This document shows, piece by piece, positions 45,511-54,341 of a stretch of DNA of 64,000 bases. The notes beneath the pieces are model-generated. The model worked only from the letters and a program-made list of their open reading frames with translations. It ran no database searches and was not told where the DNA came from. Source of the DNA: Microbulbifer agarilyticus (GTDB lineage: Bacteria > Pseudomonadota > Gammaproteobacteria > Pseudomonadales > Cellvibrionaceae); assembly GCF_020171345.1 (NCBI RefSeq), contig NZ_JAIUZM010000004.1:1-64000 (forward strand), read 5' to 3'. The position numbers were made by a program, and so were the translations under genes. The number at the start of each line of letters is the position of its first letter. The first letter of the stretch is position 1.

Positions 45511-46707
45511 TCAAATATCCTGCAGGCCGCCGGTTTCCGCCTGATAGATTTCTCGGAGGAGTTCGCGCCATTGTTGATACTGGTTTTCCACCGAACCAGA
45601 CAGAGTTACGGTGCGGTCTTCCAGTTCTACGATTTGTGGCTCCACTTCTGCCTCCATGGAATCACCGAGCTCCTGAAGCGCTTCGATATGCATCTTGGCT
45701 TCGGAGCGTCGATCAAAGCCGCTCTTCACCAGATAGCCACCGCCGGCAACGGCGACGTTACCCGCCTGGCTTGCTGCACCGCCTCCTGCGCCAGCAGCGG
45801 CAATACCACCGACGATCGCGGCCACACCCATGATGGTGTTGTTACGCGCTTTACGCTTGAGTTCGCGCATTTGTTTCACTTCTTCAAAACTCATGGCGCG
45901 CCACTCCTGGTAGGGCGCCTTCATGGTTTTTACAAAGGTCCCGTAGTAACCCTGAAGTGTGTCCACAAACAGGTAATCCCGTTCGCGAATCTGGCGCACA
46001 CGTTGCAACATGGGGTCGTTGTCCGCAGGTAGCGAGGTCAGCTGGTACATGCCGTTCTGGTCCTGAACCAGATAACGCTGGAATGCGCTGGGTGAGAAGC
46101 TCTGGGCAAATTTAATTTCCGAAATAGTGCGCAACTCGGCAATGTATTGATCCGACAAGCCCTGTCGATACATCAGCATGTCGTTCGAGACACGGTTGTA
46201 AATACCCTGGAATGCATCGCCTTCGGTAGGATGTTTGCGGTCGTATGCGTAATGCGATGCGAGCTCGGTGTACTCCTTGGTAAACCACAGCTGTCCGCGA
46301 GAATCGCGCACGGTCACTTCGACGGTAAGAGTCTCTCCGTCTGACTGCACAATGGTGCCCGAAACGGTGACATCGATATTGGTGCGCTCGCTGGGAATCA
46401 CCCGCACCGCGCCCCAGCCCTGGCTGGACTGCAGCGCATCAGCAAGGGTCACCGCAATATAACGGGATTCCGCGCGGCGGAGTTCAGGAAAAACCAGTTC
46501 GTCCTCTTCCGGCTCATCCTCGCGGTCAAGCCCGGCATTAAATTGAACGATACCCACATCCAATAACCGATTTTCCGCGATGGCCTGGTCTTCGACTGTC
46601 AGCGGTGTATAGGCGGTGGTACGTACTTCGGTGGTTGTGCAACCGGTGATGGTCAAAAGACCAAAAGTCAGGCTGCATACGGTGCTGCGCAAATGTGAGA
46701 AAAACAT
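45511..46707 (-). CDS. Lipoprotein with glycine-zipper-like segment
   Basis: 398 residues with a lipoprotein signal ending in LTITGC (about residue 23). The N-terminal half (LLDVGIVQFNAGL, YIAVTLADALQSSQGWGAVR, DVTVSGTIVQSDGETLTVEV) resembles periplasmic lipoproteins with a TolB-N/CsgG-like alpha-beta fold. A Gly/Ala-rich stretch (MGVAAIVGGIAAAGAGGG, about 295-325) could insert in a membrane. No named family. A good Shine-Dalgarno site (GGGAGAG) precedes the ATG. Confidence 0.78.
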   Translation of the reverse strand: MFFSHLRSTVCSLTFGLLTITGCTTTEVRTTAYTPLTVEDQAIAENRLLDVGIVQFNAGLDREDEPEEDELVFPELRRAESRYIAVTLADALQSSQGWGAVRVIPSERTNIDVTVSGTIVQSDGETLTVEVTVRDSRGQLWFTKEYTELASHYAYDRKHPTEGDAFQGIYNRVSNDMLMYRQGLSDQYIAELRTISEIKFAQSFSPSAFQRYLVQDQNGMYQLTSLPADNDPMLQRVRQIRERDYLFVDTLQGYYGTFVKTMKAPYQEWRAMSFEEVKQMRELKRKARNNTIMGVAAIVGGIAAAGAGGGAASQAGNVAVAGGGYLVKSGFDRRSEAKMHIEALQELGDSMEAEVEPQIVELEDRTVTLSGSVENQYQQWRELLREIYQAETGGLQDI

Positions 46708-46768
46708 GACGTTACTCTCTCCCTATTTTCTCCGAACTCTCTCAAGTGTCCCTGATGAATAGTCGTTG

Positions 46769-48133
46769 TTATTTCTGTGATTTTTTGTATTTCCGATACT
46801 CTTCCCAGAGTCGCTCGCGCAACTCAGGATCCGTTTCCCGTGTGGCGGCTTCACGGATCTGGCGCGCGACAACATCGTCATCGTTTCCAGTGGGAATGTC
46901 TTCCGGTACCACTGCTGGGCTGCCGCCGTGATCAAATTCACCCATGCGCCCCTTGGTAGGAAGACCTGGGCCGGTTGCCTGACCACTGGAATTACTTTGC
47001 TCGGGGCCTGAGCCACCTTCACCCTGTCCGCCGGGGGGCGGCGGTGCCGGTAACTCTGCTTCGGCGGACTGGATCAGGTCTTCGAGGGATTCACCTGCCG
47101 GAGCCTCGTCCTCCATGGCCTCCTCTTCCTGCTCGGAAGCCGGGCGATTGCGCACGTAATCCCGCTCGCGCAGGATCATGCCGTCGTAACTGACCATGGT
47201 GGATTCGAACTGCCCTTCGAGTTCGGCGACGCGCTCTGCACTGCTCATCGGCGCTTCATTGGGCGCGCTGCTCCCGCCGGCAGGGCCTCCCGCGCTGGCT
47301 GAGGCACTCGACTGCTGTGCACTACTTTGTCCGCCGCTCTGGCCACCCTGCGCAGAGGCCGGGGCCCCATTAGCGGCGCTGCTGGGAGAGCTGCTGGACG
47401 CACTACTTGGCGCACCAGAGGCACTGGCACTGGCCTGCGAACTGTTACTTGATGCACTGCTGCTCGAAGAGCTACTGGATGAACTGGACGAAGAGCTCGA
47501 GGAGCTACTGCTGGACGAGCTGCTGGCCGTGTTTTGTTCCTCGGAAAAGTCGATTTCATCCGGTGGTTCTCCCTCACTATTGGACGAGGGATCCGGTGGC
47601 ATACGCGACTCCTCGGGACGCTGGTCGGAATCGCTGTACACGGGCGAGGAGGGGCTGCGACTGGCCGTGGGGTCTGCGTCACTGCTGCTCTGTGCGCTGG
47701 AGCGACGCTTGGATTCCTCACCCTGGTCAGAGGCACTGGACGCCTGCTCGCTGGAGCGGTCCCCGGACTCGATGCTGGGGAAGGAGGTGTTAGGTTGCGC
47801 CTGACTACTTGAGGTCGACACGCTCGGGCTGCGGCTGCTGCTCGGCGAACTCGGCGACGGCATGCTGCTGGCCGTGGACGGGCTGGACTGTGAGCGGCTG
47901 CTCGACGAACTTGATGACTGGGATTGAGATTGCGACTGAGACTGCGAGGGGCTTGAAGGACTCGAACTGGATGGCTGTTGTGGTTGTGCCGGAGGCTGTT
48001 GCTGTGTCTGCTGATTCTTGCAGCCGCTGATCACCGCAGCGAGGACCAGTACCGAAGCGAGGGTTTTCCAGTTGCGGCTATGCGCGCCACTGTTGGAGGC
48101 GTCGAAACGACGGGCGAGCGTCCTTAAAGTCAT
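46769..48133 (-). CDS. Polyserine-linker lipoprotein
   Basis: 454 residues. The lipobox is VISGC with Cys38. Residues from about 50 to 285 are dominated by Ser with Gln, Pro, Ala and Glu, including one uninterrupted run of more than 20 serines. The C-terminal 165 residues have normal composition: AERVAELEGQFESTMVSYDG, LEDLIQSAEAELPAPPPPGG and an ending rich in Arg and Glu (REAATRETDPELRERLWEEY). This looks like a flexible tether that holds a small helical domain far from the outer membrane. AGGAG precedes the ATG, and a hairpin (GGGCCGCA / TGCGGCCC, 48156-48181) lies in the presumed untranslated region. Confidence 0.82.
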   Translation of the reverse strand: MTLRTLARRFDASNSGAHSRNWKTLASVLVLAAVISGCKNQQTQQQPPAQPQQPSSSSPSSPSQSQSQSQSQSSSSSSSRSQSSPSTASSMPSPSSPSSSRSPSVSTSSSQAQPNTSFPSIESGDRSSEQASSASDQGEESKRRSSAQSSSDADPTASRSPSSPVYSDSDQRPEESRMPPDPSSNSEGEPPDEIDFSEEQNTASSSSSSSSSSSSSSSSSSSSSSSASSNSSQASASASGAPSSASSSSPSSAANGAPASAQGGQSGGQSSAQQSSASASAGGPAGGSSAPNEAPMSSAERVAELEGQFESTMVSYDGMILRERDYVRNRPASEQEEEAMEDEAPAGESLEDLIQSAEAELPAPPPPGGQGEGGSGPEQSNSSGQATGPGLPTKGRMGEFDHGGSPAVVPEDIPTGNDDDVVARQIREAATRETDPELRERLWEEYRKYKKSQK

Positions 48134-48373
48134 TGCTTTCTCCTGATGCGTTCACGGGCCGCAACGATTGCGCTGCGGCCCGCGTGTTCCTTGTCTGTTC
48201 GACAGTGTTAGCAACACTAGGTTTAAAGGAGTGGCTAGATTTCATGCCACTTTTTCCCTGCCTGTTTTGTGCGACTTCCACTTACCTCGATACATCAGTC
48301 GAACACGGTTTGTTTTCTTGCGTACCTTTGGCCCCTGTTTAACTCTGTTCCGATAAATTCGCCGACAGAGGAC

Positions 48374-49669
48374 TTAGTCAAAAACGAATCGTTGGACGAT
48401 GCCTTTCGTTTCCACCGGTTCACCATCTTCAAAACGGGGGCGGAATTTCGCGCGTTTAAGCACATTGCGCACCCGCGAGCGGATGCTTACCTTGTCTTCC
48501 GGTTGCGCACTGAGAATACGGATGTTGCGCGCCTTGCCAAAAGCGGTGACATCGTAAGACACGGTCACATAAGCATTCGCCAGTGCTTCGCGATCTTCAT
48601 CGAGCAAAGGCAGGCTGGGTAGCGCCGCCGGGCGCCCGAAGATCTCGTCAATTTCCTGATTGGTCGCACCGTTATCCCAGAGTGCGTGGTAGGCCTCGCC
48701 GTAGGTTTTGCGCGCCGAGTGCCACTTGTTGAACAGCATGTACCAGTCTCCAAGTTCCACCTTGGCCTTGGCGGAAGCCGCTGGTGGTGAGGCCGGGTTT
48801 TTCTGGTACACATCCATGATCTTGGTGATCGCAGTCTTTCCGGAGCTGAAACTATTCATGCGATAGTGATCCAGCTGCGCGCGGCGCTCATTCGACATGT
48901 TGCCGCCCGCGAACCCGGTGTTGATTACGATGGCTTCCTGCGGCTCACCGGAATAGGTCGCCAGGTAGTAGTTCGATGCTTTCAAACCACGTAGAGCCTC
49001 GACCAGTCGCAAATCGTTCGCGCCGAAATTGTTCGAAATAATATCCACTGCCAACGCATAGAGATTCGTTGCATTGATCAGGTGCTCGAACATGGTTGCA
49101 CCTTTTTCATCAATGTACGCTTGCAGGTGCCAGCTGCTCAGCTGATTGATGATGGGGAGCATCCGTGGATCTTTTTCCCCATAATTTTTTGCGTGAAGCC
49201 AGAATAAATACTGGTGGTTGTCGTTAGCTCCTTCCCATTCATTCAGCGCAACCTGGCTTTCGATGATGCGTTCGATCATCGGCACTTGATTGAGGGAGTA
49301 GAGCCCTTCATTGACCCGGTTGATTAGCATCGCGCGACGAAACTGTGAGATGGCTTCCTCATGGGCGCCGTGTCGTTGCAGGGCGTGGCCCAATCCCATT
49401 AATTGTTCGTCAATGCCCGCGCCGTAGGCGCCGTGCTCGGCTTCCATGTCTTCTATGCGCTGGCGATATTCGTCGATGGCCACTGAGCGGCGAAGTCGTC
49501 GCTTGGGTTTCTCGAGTGGTTTTGACGCTGCCTCTATATACGCCGTAGGTGGAGCCTTGGCATTGTCGAGAGCGGAGTTTTCTTCCGCCGCAACAGAGCC
49601 ACACAGCAGAGCTGAGGCTGTAAACATCAAGCCGATAGCAATAGCGTTGCTGGTATCTGTCTGTGTCAC
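48374..49669 (-). CDS. Exported TPR protein with TonB C-terminal-like domain
   Basis: 431 residues from a GTG start. A signal peptide (AIAIGLMFTASALLCGSVAA) is followed by helical TPR-type repeats (GLGHALQRHGAHEEAISQFR, KVELGDWYMLFNKWHSARKT) and a C-terminal domain resembling the TonB C-terminus (VTVSYDVTAFGKARNIRILS, SRVRNVLKRAKFRPRFEDGE). It is the first gene of the envelope series. An ATG start 93 bases upstream is possible but would hide the signal peptide behind 31 residues. The TonB-like end may contact an outer-membrane or peptidoglycan partner. Confidence 0.78.
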   Translation of the reverse strand: MTQTDTSNAIAIGLMFTASALLCGSVAAEENSALDNAKAPPTAYIEAASKPLEKPKRRLRRSVAIDEYRQRIEDMEAEHGAYGAGIDEQLMGLGHALQRHGAHEEAISQFRRAMLINRVNEGLYSLNQVPMIERIIESQVALNEWEGANDNHQYLFWLHAKNYGEKDPRMLPIINQLSSWHLQAYIDEKGATMFEHLINATNLYALAVDIISNNFGANDLRLVEALRGLKASNYYLATYSGEPQEAIVINTGFAGGNMSNERRAQLDHYRMNSFSSGKTAITKIMDVYQKNPASPPAASAKAKVELGDWYMLFNKWHSARKTYGEAYHALWDNGATNQEIDEIFGRPAALPSLPLLDEDREALANAYVTVSYDVTAFGKARNIRILSAQPEDKVSIRSRVRNVLKRAKFRPRFEDGEPVETKGIVQRFVFD

Positions 49670-50514
49670 GATAGAACCACTTCCATTACATGTTTTCCTG
49701 ACTCGAAGAATTTTGTGCAACACAAAATTCGACAAGCGCGATATCCACGTGGCTACTTCCATCGTTGGCAGTCATGCAACTCTCTGCCGCCGACGACTCC
49801 GCGCGGAACTTCTCTCCCTGAAGTGTGGTTCGTGTTCTTTCCTGCCGGTTTCCCGGTGTGTTGTCGATATCGACGCTGGACTTTGGTTTCGCCGGAAAAT
49901 CTTTTGCCAATCGTTGGCGGTGGTTTTCCTTGTGTACGGCGATCACCGTCCATGTGTTTTCAGTATAGCCAAGGATATTTCGTGCTTTGCCTCCTCAGGT
50001 AGGCAGGCGCGCCACTCGGCTTTTGTTTGACAGATAGACGCGCATTGGACACGGCGCGAACTTGCATTCGTACGTCGGTGCTGCAATTCCGGATGTGGAT
50101 GTTGGCGGTAATTTTCTCGGCAATTTTGTCTCACGCCGGGCATAGGATGATTTGCGGAACCGGATGTAAATTTTGCTTAAAACAGTCTGGCATTCGGAAG
50201 GGAGGCAAGAGGGGGTACTGAACTATCCCAGTGCCAATAATTTACCGGTTCAGTGGAAGCGGATGACGAAGTGTGTTGTTGCCTGCCTGAGGTGGTCTAG
50301 GGTGTCGCCAGGCAGAGGAAGATGTCAGTACGGCTGGCGATTTCGTCTCAGGCGGAGTTTTTGGCTATTTGGGTGTGGAACATCCTAAATTTAATCTATT
50401 TTCGCTCTTTTTGTTGCTTGATTTGGCTGTCTGTTGGTCTGGGGGTTTGGAAACTCGCCCTGTTGCAGCCATAATTCGCAGGATTGACCGCACCAGAAAC
50501 AGTGGGAGAGCTTT
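49670..50514. other. Divergent intergenic region between the envelope series and ilvE
   Basis: About 845 bases with no supported gene. It contains a perfect palindrome (listed separately) near the envelope genes and an AT-rich stretch (about 50385-50430) before ilvE. Several short frames on both strands have no recognisable features. Confidence 0.4.
49708..49730. promoter_or_regulatory. Perfect palindrome upstream of the envelope series
   Basis: GAATTTTGTG and CACAAAATTC are 10-base perfect arms separated by CAA, 38 bases before the GTG start of the first gene of the series. The spacing of half-sites (centre to centre 13 bases) is roughly one helical turn, which suits a dimeric regulator. 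It is not followed by a T tract, so a terminator is unlikely. Confidence 0.5.
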
Positions 50515-51579
50515 GTGAACATAAAAATACAACCAGAAGCCATTGCCAGCCTGCGCGGGTATGAAGTCCCTGAGCGATTGGGATTCGGTACCGTGATGGC
50601 GCCAGTTATGTTTCGTGCCCGGTATCAGGATGGCCGCTGGAGTGATGGTGAGCTGGTGCCCTATGGACCGCTGGCCCTGGATCCAGCCGCCAAGGTCCTG
50701 CACTACGCGCAAACTTGTTTCGAAGGTATGAAAGCCTATCGCTGTGGCAGCGAGATTGGCCTGTTCCGGCCGGAGCGTAACGCGGAGCGTATGGTCCATT
50801 CTGCGCGCCGCTTGTGCATGCCACCGGTACCGGAAGAGTTGTTTATGGATGCGGTGCGCACGGTAGTGTCCTACTGCGCAACACTCATCCCTGTGGGTAC
50901 TGGCGAATCACTTTATATTCGCCCCTTTTTGATCGGAACCCAGCCAGACCTCTCGGTGACTGCCAGCAAGGCGTACGAATTTTATGTCATCGCCAGTCCT
51001 TCCGAGGCCTACCACGCCGGCAATATGCGCCTTTGGGTCGAGCGGGAAGATAGCCGCGCGGCGGTAGGTGGTACCGGCGACGCCAAGGTGGGTGGTAATT
51101 ACGCGGCATCACTGTTGAGCATTGCACGCCTCAAGGAGCGCGGCTACGACCAGTCCTTGTGGTTGAATCCGGGTAATCGCCGCACGGTAGACGAACTGTC
51201 GGGCATGAACTTCTTCGCGGTGATGGACGGCGCCCTGCACACGCCGGCACTGAATGGTTCCATCCTGGAAGGGGTGACCCGGGACTCGATGCTGACGCTG
51301 GCACGGGATATGGGTATCGAAGTTCATGAACGGGAAATCGATATTGACGACTTGCTCGCGCTGGTCGCCTCCGGCACCTGTAGCGAAGCGTTCGCGTGCG
51401 GCACCGCCGCCATTGTGAGCCCCATCAGCGAACTCGGTGATAGTGAAAACCGTTACCGCCTGGCCAGTGCCCCCGGGCCGATTGCCGCGAAATTGCGCGC
51501 GGCACTGCTGGATATTCAGGAGGGGCGTGTCGAGGATCGCTTTGGTTGGATGCAAATGGTGCAAATGGCCAGCTTGTGA
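50515..51579 (+). CDS. ilvE: Branched-chain amino acid aminotransferase, type II
   Basis: This PLP enzyme carries out the last step of leucine, isoleucine and valine synthesis. 354 residues, the longer type II form related to the eukaryotic BCAT. The PLP lysine is Lys191 in GTGDAKVGGNYAAS; LHYAQTCFEGMKAYR and YIRPFLIGTQP are typical, and SGTCSEAFACGTAAIVSPI binds the phosphate. GTG start with GGGAGAG upstream. It is paired functionally, not physically, with leuA at the left of the window. Confidence 0.95.
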   Translation: MNIKIQPEAIASLRGYEVPERLGFGTVMAPVMFRARYQDGRWSDGELVPYGPLALDPAAKVLHYAQTCFEGMKAYRCGSEIGLFRPERNAERMVHSARRLCMPPVPEELFMDAVRTVVSYCATLIPVGTGESLYIRPFLIGTQPDLSVTASKAYEFYVIASPSEAYHAGNMRLWVEREDSRAAVGGTGDAKVGGNYAASLLSIARLKERGYDQSLWLNPGNRRTVDELSGMNFFAVMDGALHTPALNGSILEGVTRDSMLTLARDMGIEVHEREIDIDDLLALVASGTCSEAFACGTAAIVSPISELGDSENRYRLASAPGPIAAKLRAALLDIQEGRVEDRFGWMQMVQMASL

Positions 51580-51682
51580 CACATTTGGGCTCTTTGCGGT
51601 AATTCGCCCGGCGGGCGCCTTTACTTCGCGGAGTGAACTGCCGCCGAAAACCGGGGTTCGAGTGTTTCGGTAGCACTATTCA

Positions 51683-51725
51683 GAATGCGGTTGTTTCCAT
51701 GGGGAACGACCGCATTTTTATTTTC
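51683..51725 (+). terminator. Terminator after ilvE
   Basis: A 14-bp stem (ATGCGGTTGTTTCC with GGGAACGACCGCAT, two G-T wobbles, loop ATG) is followed by TTTTATTTT. The remaining 290 bases up to the next gene contain a small GCCTG/CAGGC hairpin near 51780 and nothing else that I recognise. Confidence 0.88.
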
Positions 51726-52017
51726 GCGAAATACATAACGTCCGTTGACTTGGATGACGGAGGTGTTACAACAACAACGTGCCTGAGAGAAACAGGCGCT
51801 GTGAAATACGCCGGTACGAATGGCTGTGTGCTAACTGCCGGTGACAAAATAAGAAACTGGAACTTTTTGGGAAAAGCCTTTGGCGGTATCCCTCACTTTG
51901 ATAAGTAGTATCCAGATCAAATTGAGACACAGGAGTCGAATTGCGTCTGTGACTCCCTGAAAGGCTCTCCCCTGCGGCCACAAGCCGCATGGTTCCTCGT
52001 GAGTGAGGAGAATGGGA

Positions 52018-52617
52018 ATGCTGAATCATCTCTACGGCCTGATGGTACAACCGCGCAGGCAGTGGCAGGAAATTGCCGGTTTATCCGAAAAAGGGGTCAA
52101 CCGCCAGATTCCTTACGTCATTATCCTGGCGCTGGTACCGGCGTTGTGCTGGTACTTCGGTACAACCGAAGTTGGTTGGAACATTGGCGGCAGCGGAGAG
52201 GTCCGCACGCTCACCAACAATAGTGCGCTTTCCTTGGTGGCCGTGTTCTATGTCACCATGATTCTGGCGGTGGTTGCCGTCGGCTATTTTATTCACTGGA
52301 TGGCGAAAACCTACGGTGCCAAGACGCATCCTATGAAAGGAATCGTGGTCGCCGGATTTACCGCTACACCTATCTTCATCGCCGGTGCTGCCGGTCTCTA
52401 CCCGATCCTGTGGCTTGATATCCTGGTGGCAACACTGGCCGTCGCCTATGCCGTTTACCTGCTGTATGTGGGTATACCCATCGTGATGAACGTTTCCGAG
52501 GAGCGTGGTTTTCTGTTTGCCAGTGCGGTGGTTACCGTATGTCTGGTGATGGTCGTGGTGGTTATGGTCGGGACTGTGCTCTTCTGGAGCTTCGTTGCCG
52601 CCCCCGTATTCAGCTAA
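52018..52617 (+). CDS. Yip1 family membrane protein
   Basis: 199 residues with five hydrophobic helices in a Yip1-like layout: a short cytoplasmic start (LNHLYGLMVQPRRQWQEIAG), then helices at about 33-48, 70-92, 110-130, 137-155 and 165-190. Bacterial Yip1 proteins have no agreed function. AGGAG lies 7 bases before the chosen ATG at 52018; an ATG six bases earlier is also possible. It stands alone, and a GCCCGGC/GCCGGGC hairpin without a T tract follows. Confidence 0.83.
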   Translation: MLNHLYGLMVQPRRQWQEIAGLSEKGVNRQIPYVIILALVPALCWYFGTTEVGWNIGGSGEVRTLTNNSALSLVAVFYVTMILAVVAVGYFIHWMAKTYGAKTHPMKGIVVAGFTATPIFIAGAAGLYPILWLDILVATLAVAYAVYLLYVGIPIVMNVSEERGFLFASAVVTVCLVMVVVVMVGTVLFWSFVAAPVFS

Positions 52618-53033
52618 CCTGTGCTGCTTACCCTGAAGCCCGGCCATGTGCCGGGCCCTCGGGGTCATGGCTTCCGCCCAGGTTCCCCGGGAAAATATCT
52701 GCTATTGGCGCTTAGCCGCTCACTGGGCGCGATTCTCCAAATGCATACCTAGACCTGCCGGTCGCAAATCCTCTGGTTAAATTGAGACAAAGTTCCATGT
52801 CCTGAATTGCTCGTGGGCAATGGAGCAGATAGTATCCAGCCAAGGGTCGTTGACGTGCTTTGCACCCTTTAATTGGTACAGGCGTACCAATTAAGAATGG
52901 AGAGTAAGCTTTGGTCACGAATGGGGGAGAGGCTTTGCCTGTTACATGGTGAGCAGATCACTGCAGGGCAAGCGTTTCGCACCGAACTTGCGTGGGCAAC
53001 AGATCAATACGAATAAAAATGTTTGGAGAGAAA
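52618..53033. other. Intergenic region before the beta-helix/cytochrome pair
   Basis: It contains a stem of 7 bp soon after the Yip1-like gene (52638-52656), a TTGACG hexamer at 52850-52855, and a strong palindrome (listed separately). No gene is seen. Confidence 0.4.
52869..52894. promoter_or_regulatory. GntR-like operator palindrome
   Basis: TTAATTGGTAC and GTACCAATTAA are perfect 11-base arms around AGGC. The ATTGGT...ACCAAT half-sites resemble operators of the FadR/PdhR subgroup of GntR regulators, though with wider spacing. It sits 140 bases before the beta-helix gene, just downstream of a TTGACG hexamer, a place where a bound repressor would block transcription. Confidence 0.55.
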
Positions 53034-54341
53034 ATGAAGACATCGGCTAAGTTTGGCGCGCTCCTGCTGGCAGCATTGGCCACCGCCTGTTCGCAAAAAG
53101 AAGAAAGCAGCACCGCAAGCCCTGCCGCAGCAGCTAACGCGGCTGATTTCCAGAAGCAGTTGCTGAAGCAGCTGATCCAGGCGCAGCCTGGCGATGTAAT
53201 CGAAATCCCGGAAGGGCGCTTCGCGCTGAACCGCAGCCTGTCCCTGAACGTCGACGGCGTTACCATCCGCGGCGCGGGCATGGACAAAACCATCCTCTCT
53301 TTTAAGGACCAGATTCAGGGCGCCGAAGGCCTGCTGGTCAATGCCAGCGACTTCACCATCGAAGGCCTCGCGATTGAAGACACCATCGGTGACGCGCTGA
53401 AGGTCAACGAAGGCAAGAACATCATCATCCGTGACATTCGTGTCGAGTGGACCAATGGACCGTCCACTGCAAACGGTGCTTACGGTATCTACCCGGTGCA
53501 GACGCAAAATACCCTGGTTGAAGGCACCGTGGCGATCGGCGCGTCCGACGCGGGTATCTATGTTGGCCAGAGCCGCAATGTGATTGTGCGCAACAACCGC
53601 GCGGAATTTAATGTTGCCGGTATTGAGATTGAAAACACCATTGGTGCCGATGTTTACGACAACGTAGCCACCAATAACACCGGCGGTATCCTGGTGTTCA
53701 ATATGCCGAACCTGCCGCAGCCGGGCCACAGCACCCGTGTCTACAACAACAAGATCTTCAAAAACAACTACGAGAACTTCGGCCACGAAGGTACCCCGGT
53801 TGCAGCAATCCCTGCTGGTTCCGGCGTGGTGATCAACTCCAACGACTTTGTAGAAATCTTCAACAACGAAATTTCCGATAACGACACTGCCAACGTTATC
53901 GTCAGCAGTTATTACGCGGCGGGCTACTACAGCGACAAGTCCACCCAGGAAGACTTCGACCCCTATCCGGAAGGTATCTACATCTACGACAACACCTTCG
54001 TTGGTGGTGGTGAATCCCCCGATGACATGCAGCTGAAAGCGCTGAAGCTTGCTAAGTTCGGTCTCGGCGGCAGCCTGCCTGACGTACTGTGGGACGGTGC
54101 CGTTGACAAGAAAAAAATGGTCGATGGCAAACTTCCGGAAAATCTGCAGCTGTGTATCGACAACGGCGACGCGGGCATCATTAATGTCGACCTGCAGGGT
54201 GGCTTCAAAAATATCACCACCGACATCAGTGCCCACAGCTGTAACTTGAAGAAGTTGCCCGAGGTTGTACTCGAGTTTGATAAAGAAAAGGAGCCCTCTC
54301 AGGAAGAGCAACACGCAGTGAATGAGGTAGCCGATGCGTAA
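53034..54341 (+). CDS. Parallel beta-helix repeat lipoprotein
   Basis: 435 residues. The lipoprotein signal is MKTSAKFGALLLAALATAC with Cys19. After a helical spacer, a right-handed beta-helix runs from about 50 to 300, with repeated turns such as GITIRGAG-like (VDGVTIRGAGMDKTILSF), NIIIRDIRVEWTNG, NVIVRNNRAEFNVAGIEIEN and TRVYNNKIFKNN, as in pectate-lyase-like and NosD-type proteins. The C-terminal part (CIDNGDAGIINVDLQGGF) is a separate domain. GGAGAG precedes the chosen ATG; the stop overlaps the cytochrome gene by eight bases. I recall this pair as a recurrent two-gene module in marine gammaproteobacteria; its function is not established. Confidence 0.85.
   Translation: MKTSAKFGALLLAALATACSQKEESSTASPAAAANAADFQKQLLKQLIQAQPGDVIEIPEGRFALNRSLSLNVDGVTIRGAGMDKTILSFKDQIQGAEGLLVNASDFTIEGLAIEDTIGDALKVNEGKNIIIRDIRVEWTNGPSTANGAYGIYPVQTQNTLVEGTVAIGASDAGIYVGQSRNVIVRNNRAEFNVAGIEIENTIGADVYDNVATNNTGGILVFNMPNLPQPGHSTRVYNNKIFKNNYENFGHEGTPVAAIPAGSGVVINSNDFVEIFNNEISDNDTANVIVSSYYAAGYYSDKSTQEDFDPYPEGIYIYDNTFVGGGESPDDMQLKALKLAKFGLGGSLPDVLWDGAVDKKKMVDGKLPENLQLCIDNGDAGIINVDLQGGFKNITTDISAHSCNLKKLPEVVLEFDKEKEPSQEEQHAVNEVADA

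Noticed and set aside
47400-47560. Repeat array resembling CRISPR or microsatellite mobile DNA
   Set aside because: It is in-frame serine codon repetition within one gene, without spacer structure.
47196-47804. A 202-codon plus-strand frame opposite the polyserine gene
   Set aside because: It is the shadow of serine codons read in reverse (Leu/Glu/Ala rich), with no independent features.
49446-50030. A 194-codon plus-strand frame upstream of ilvE
   Set aside because: It overlaps the start of the real minus-strand TPR gene and its product is Arg/Cys/Val rich with no family likeness.
51633-51908. A 91-codon plus-strand frame between ilvE and the Yip1-like gene
   Set aside because: It starts within the ilvE terminator region and has no ribosome-binding site or recognisable feature.
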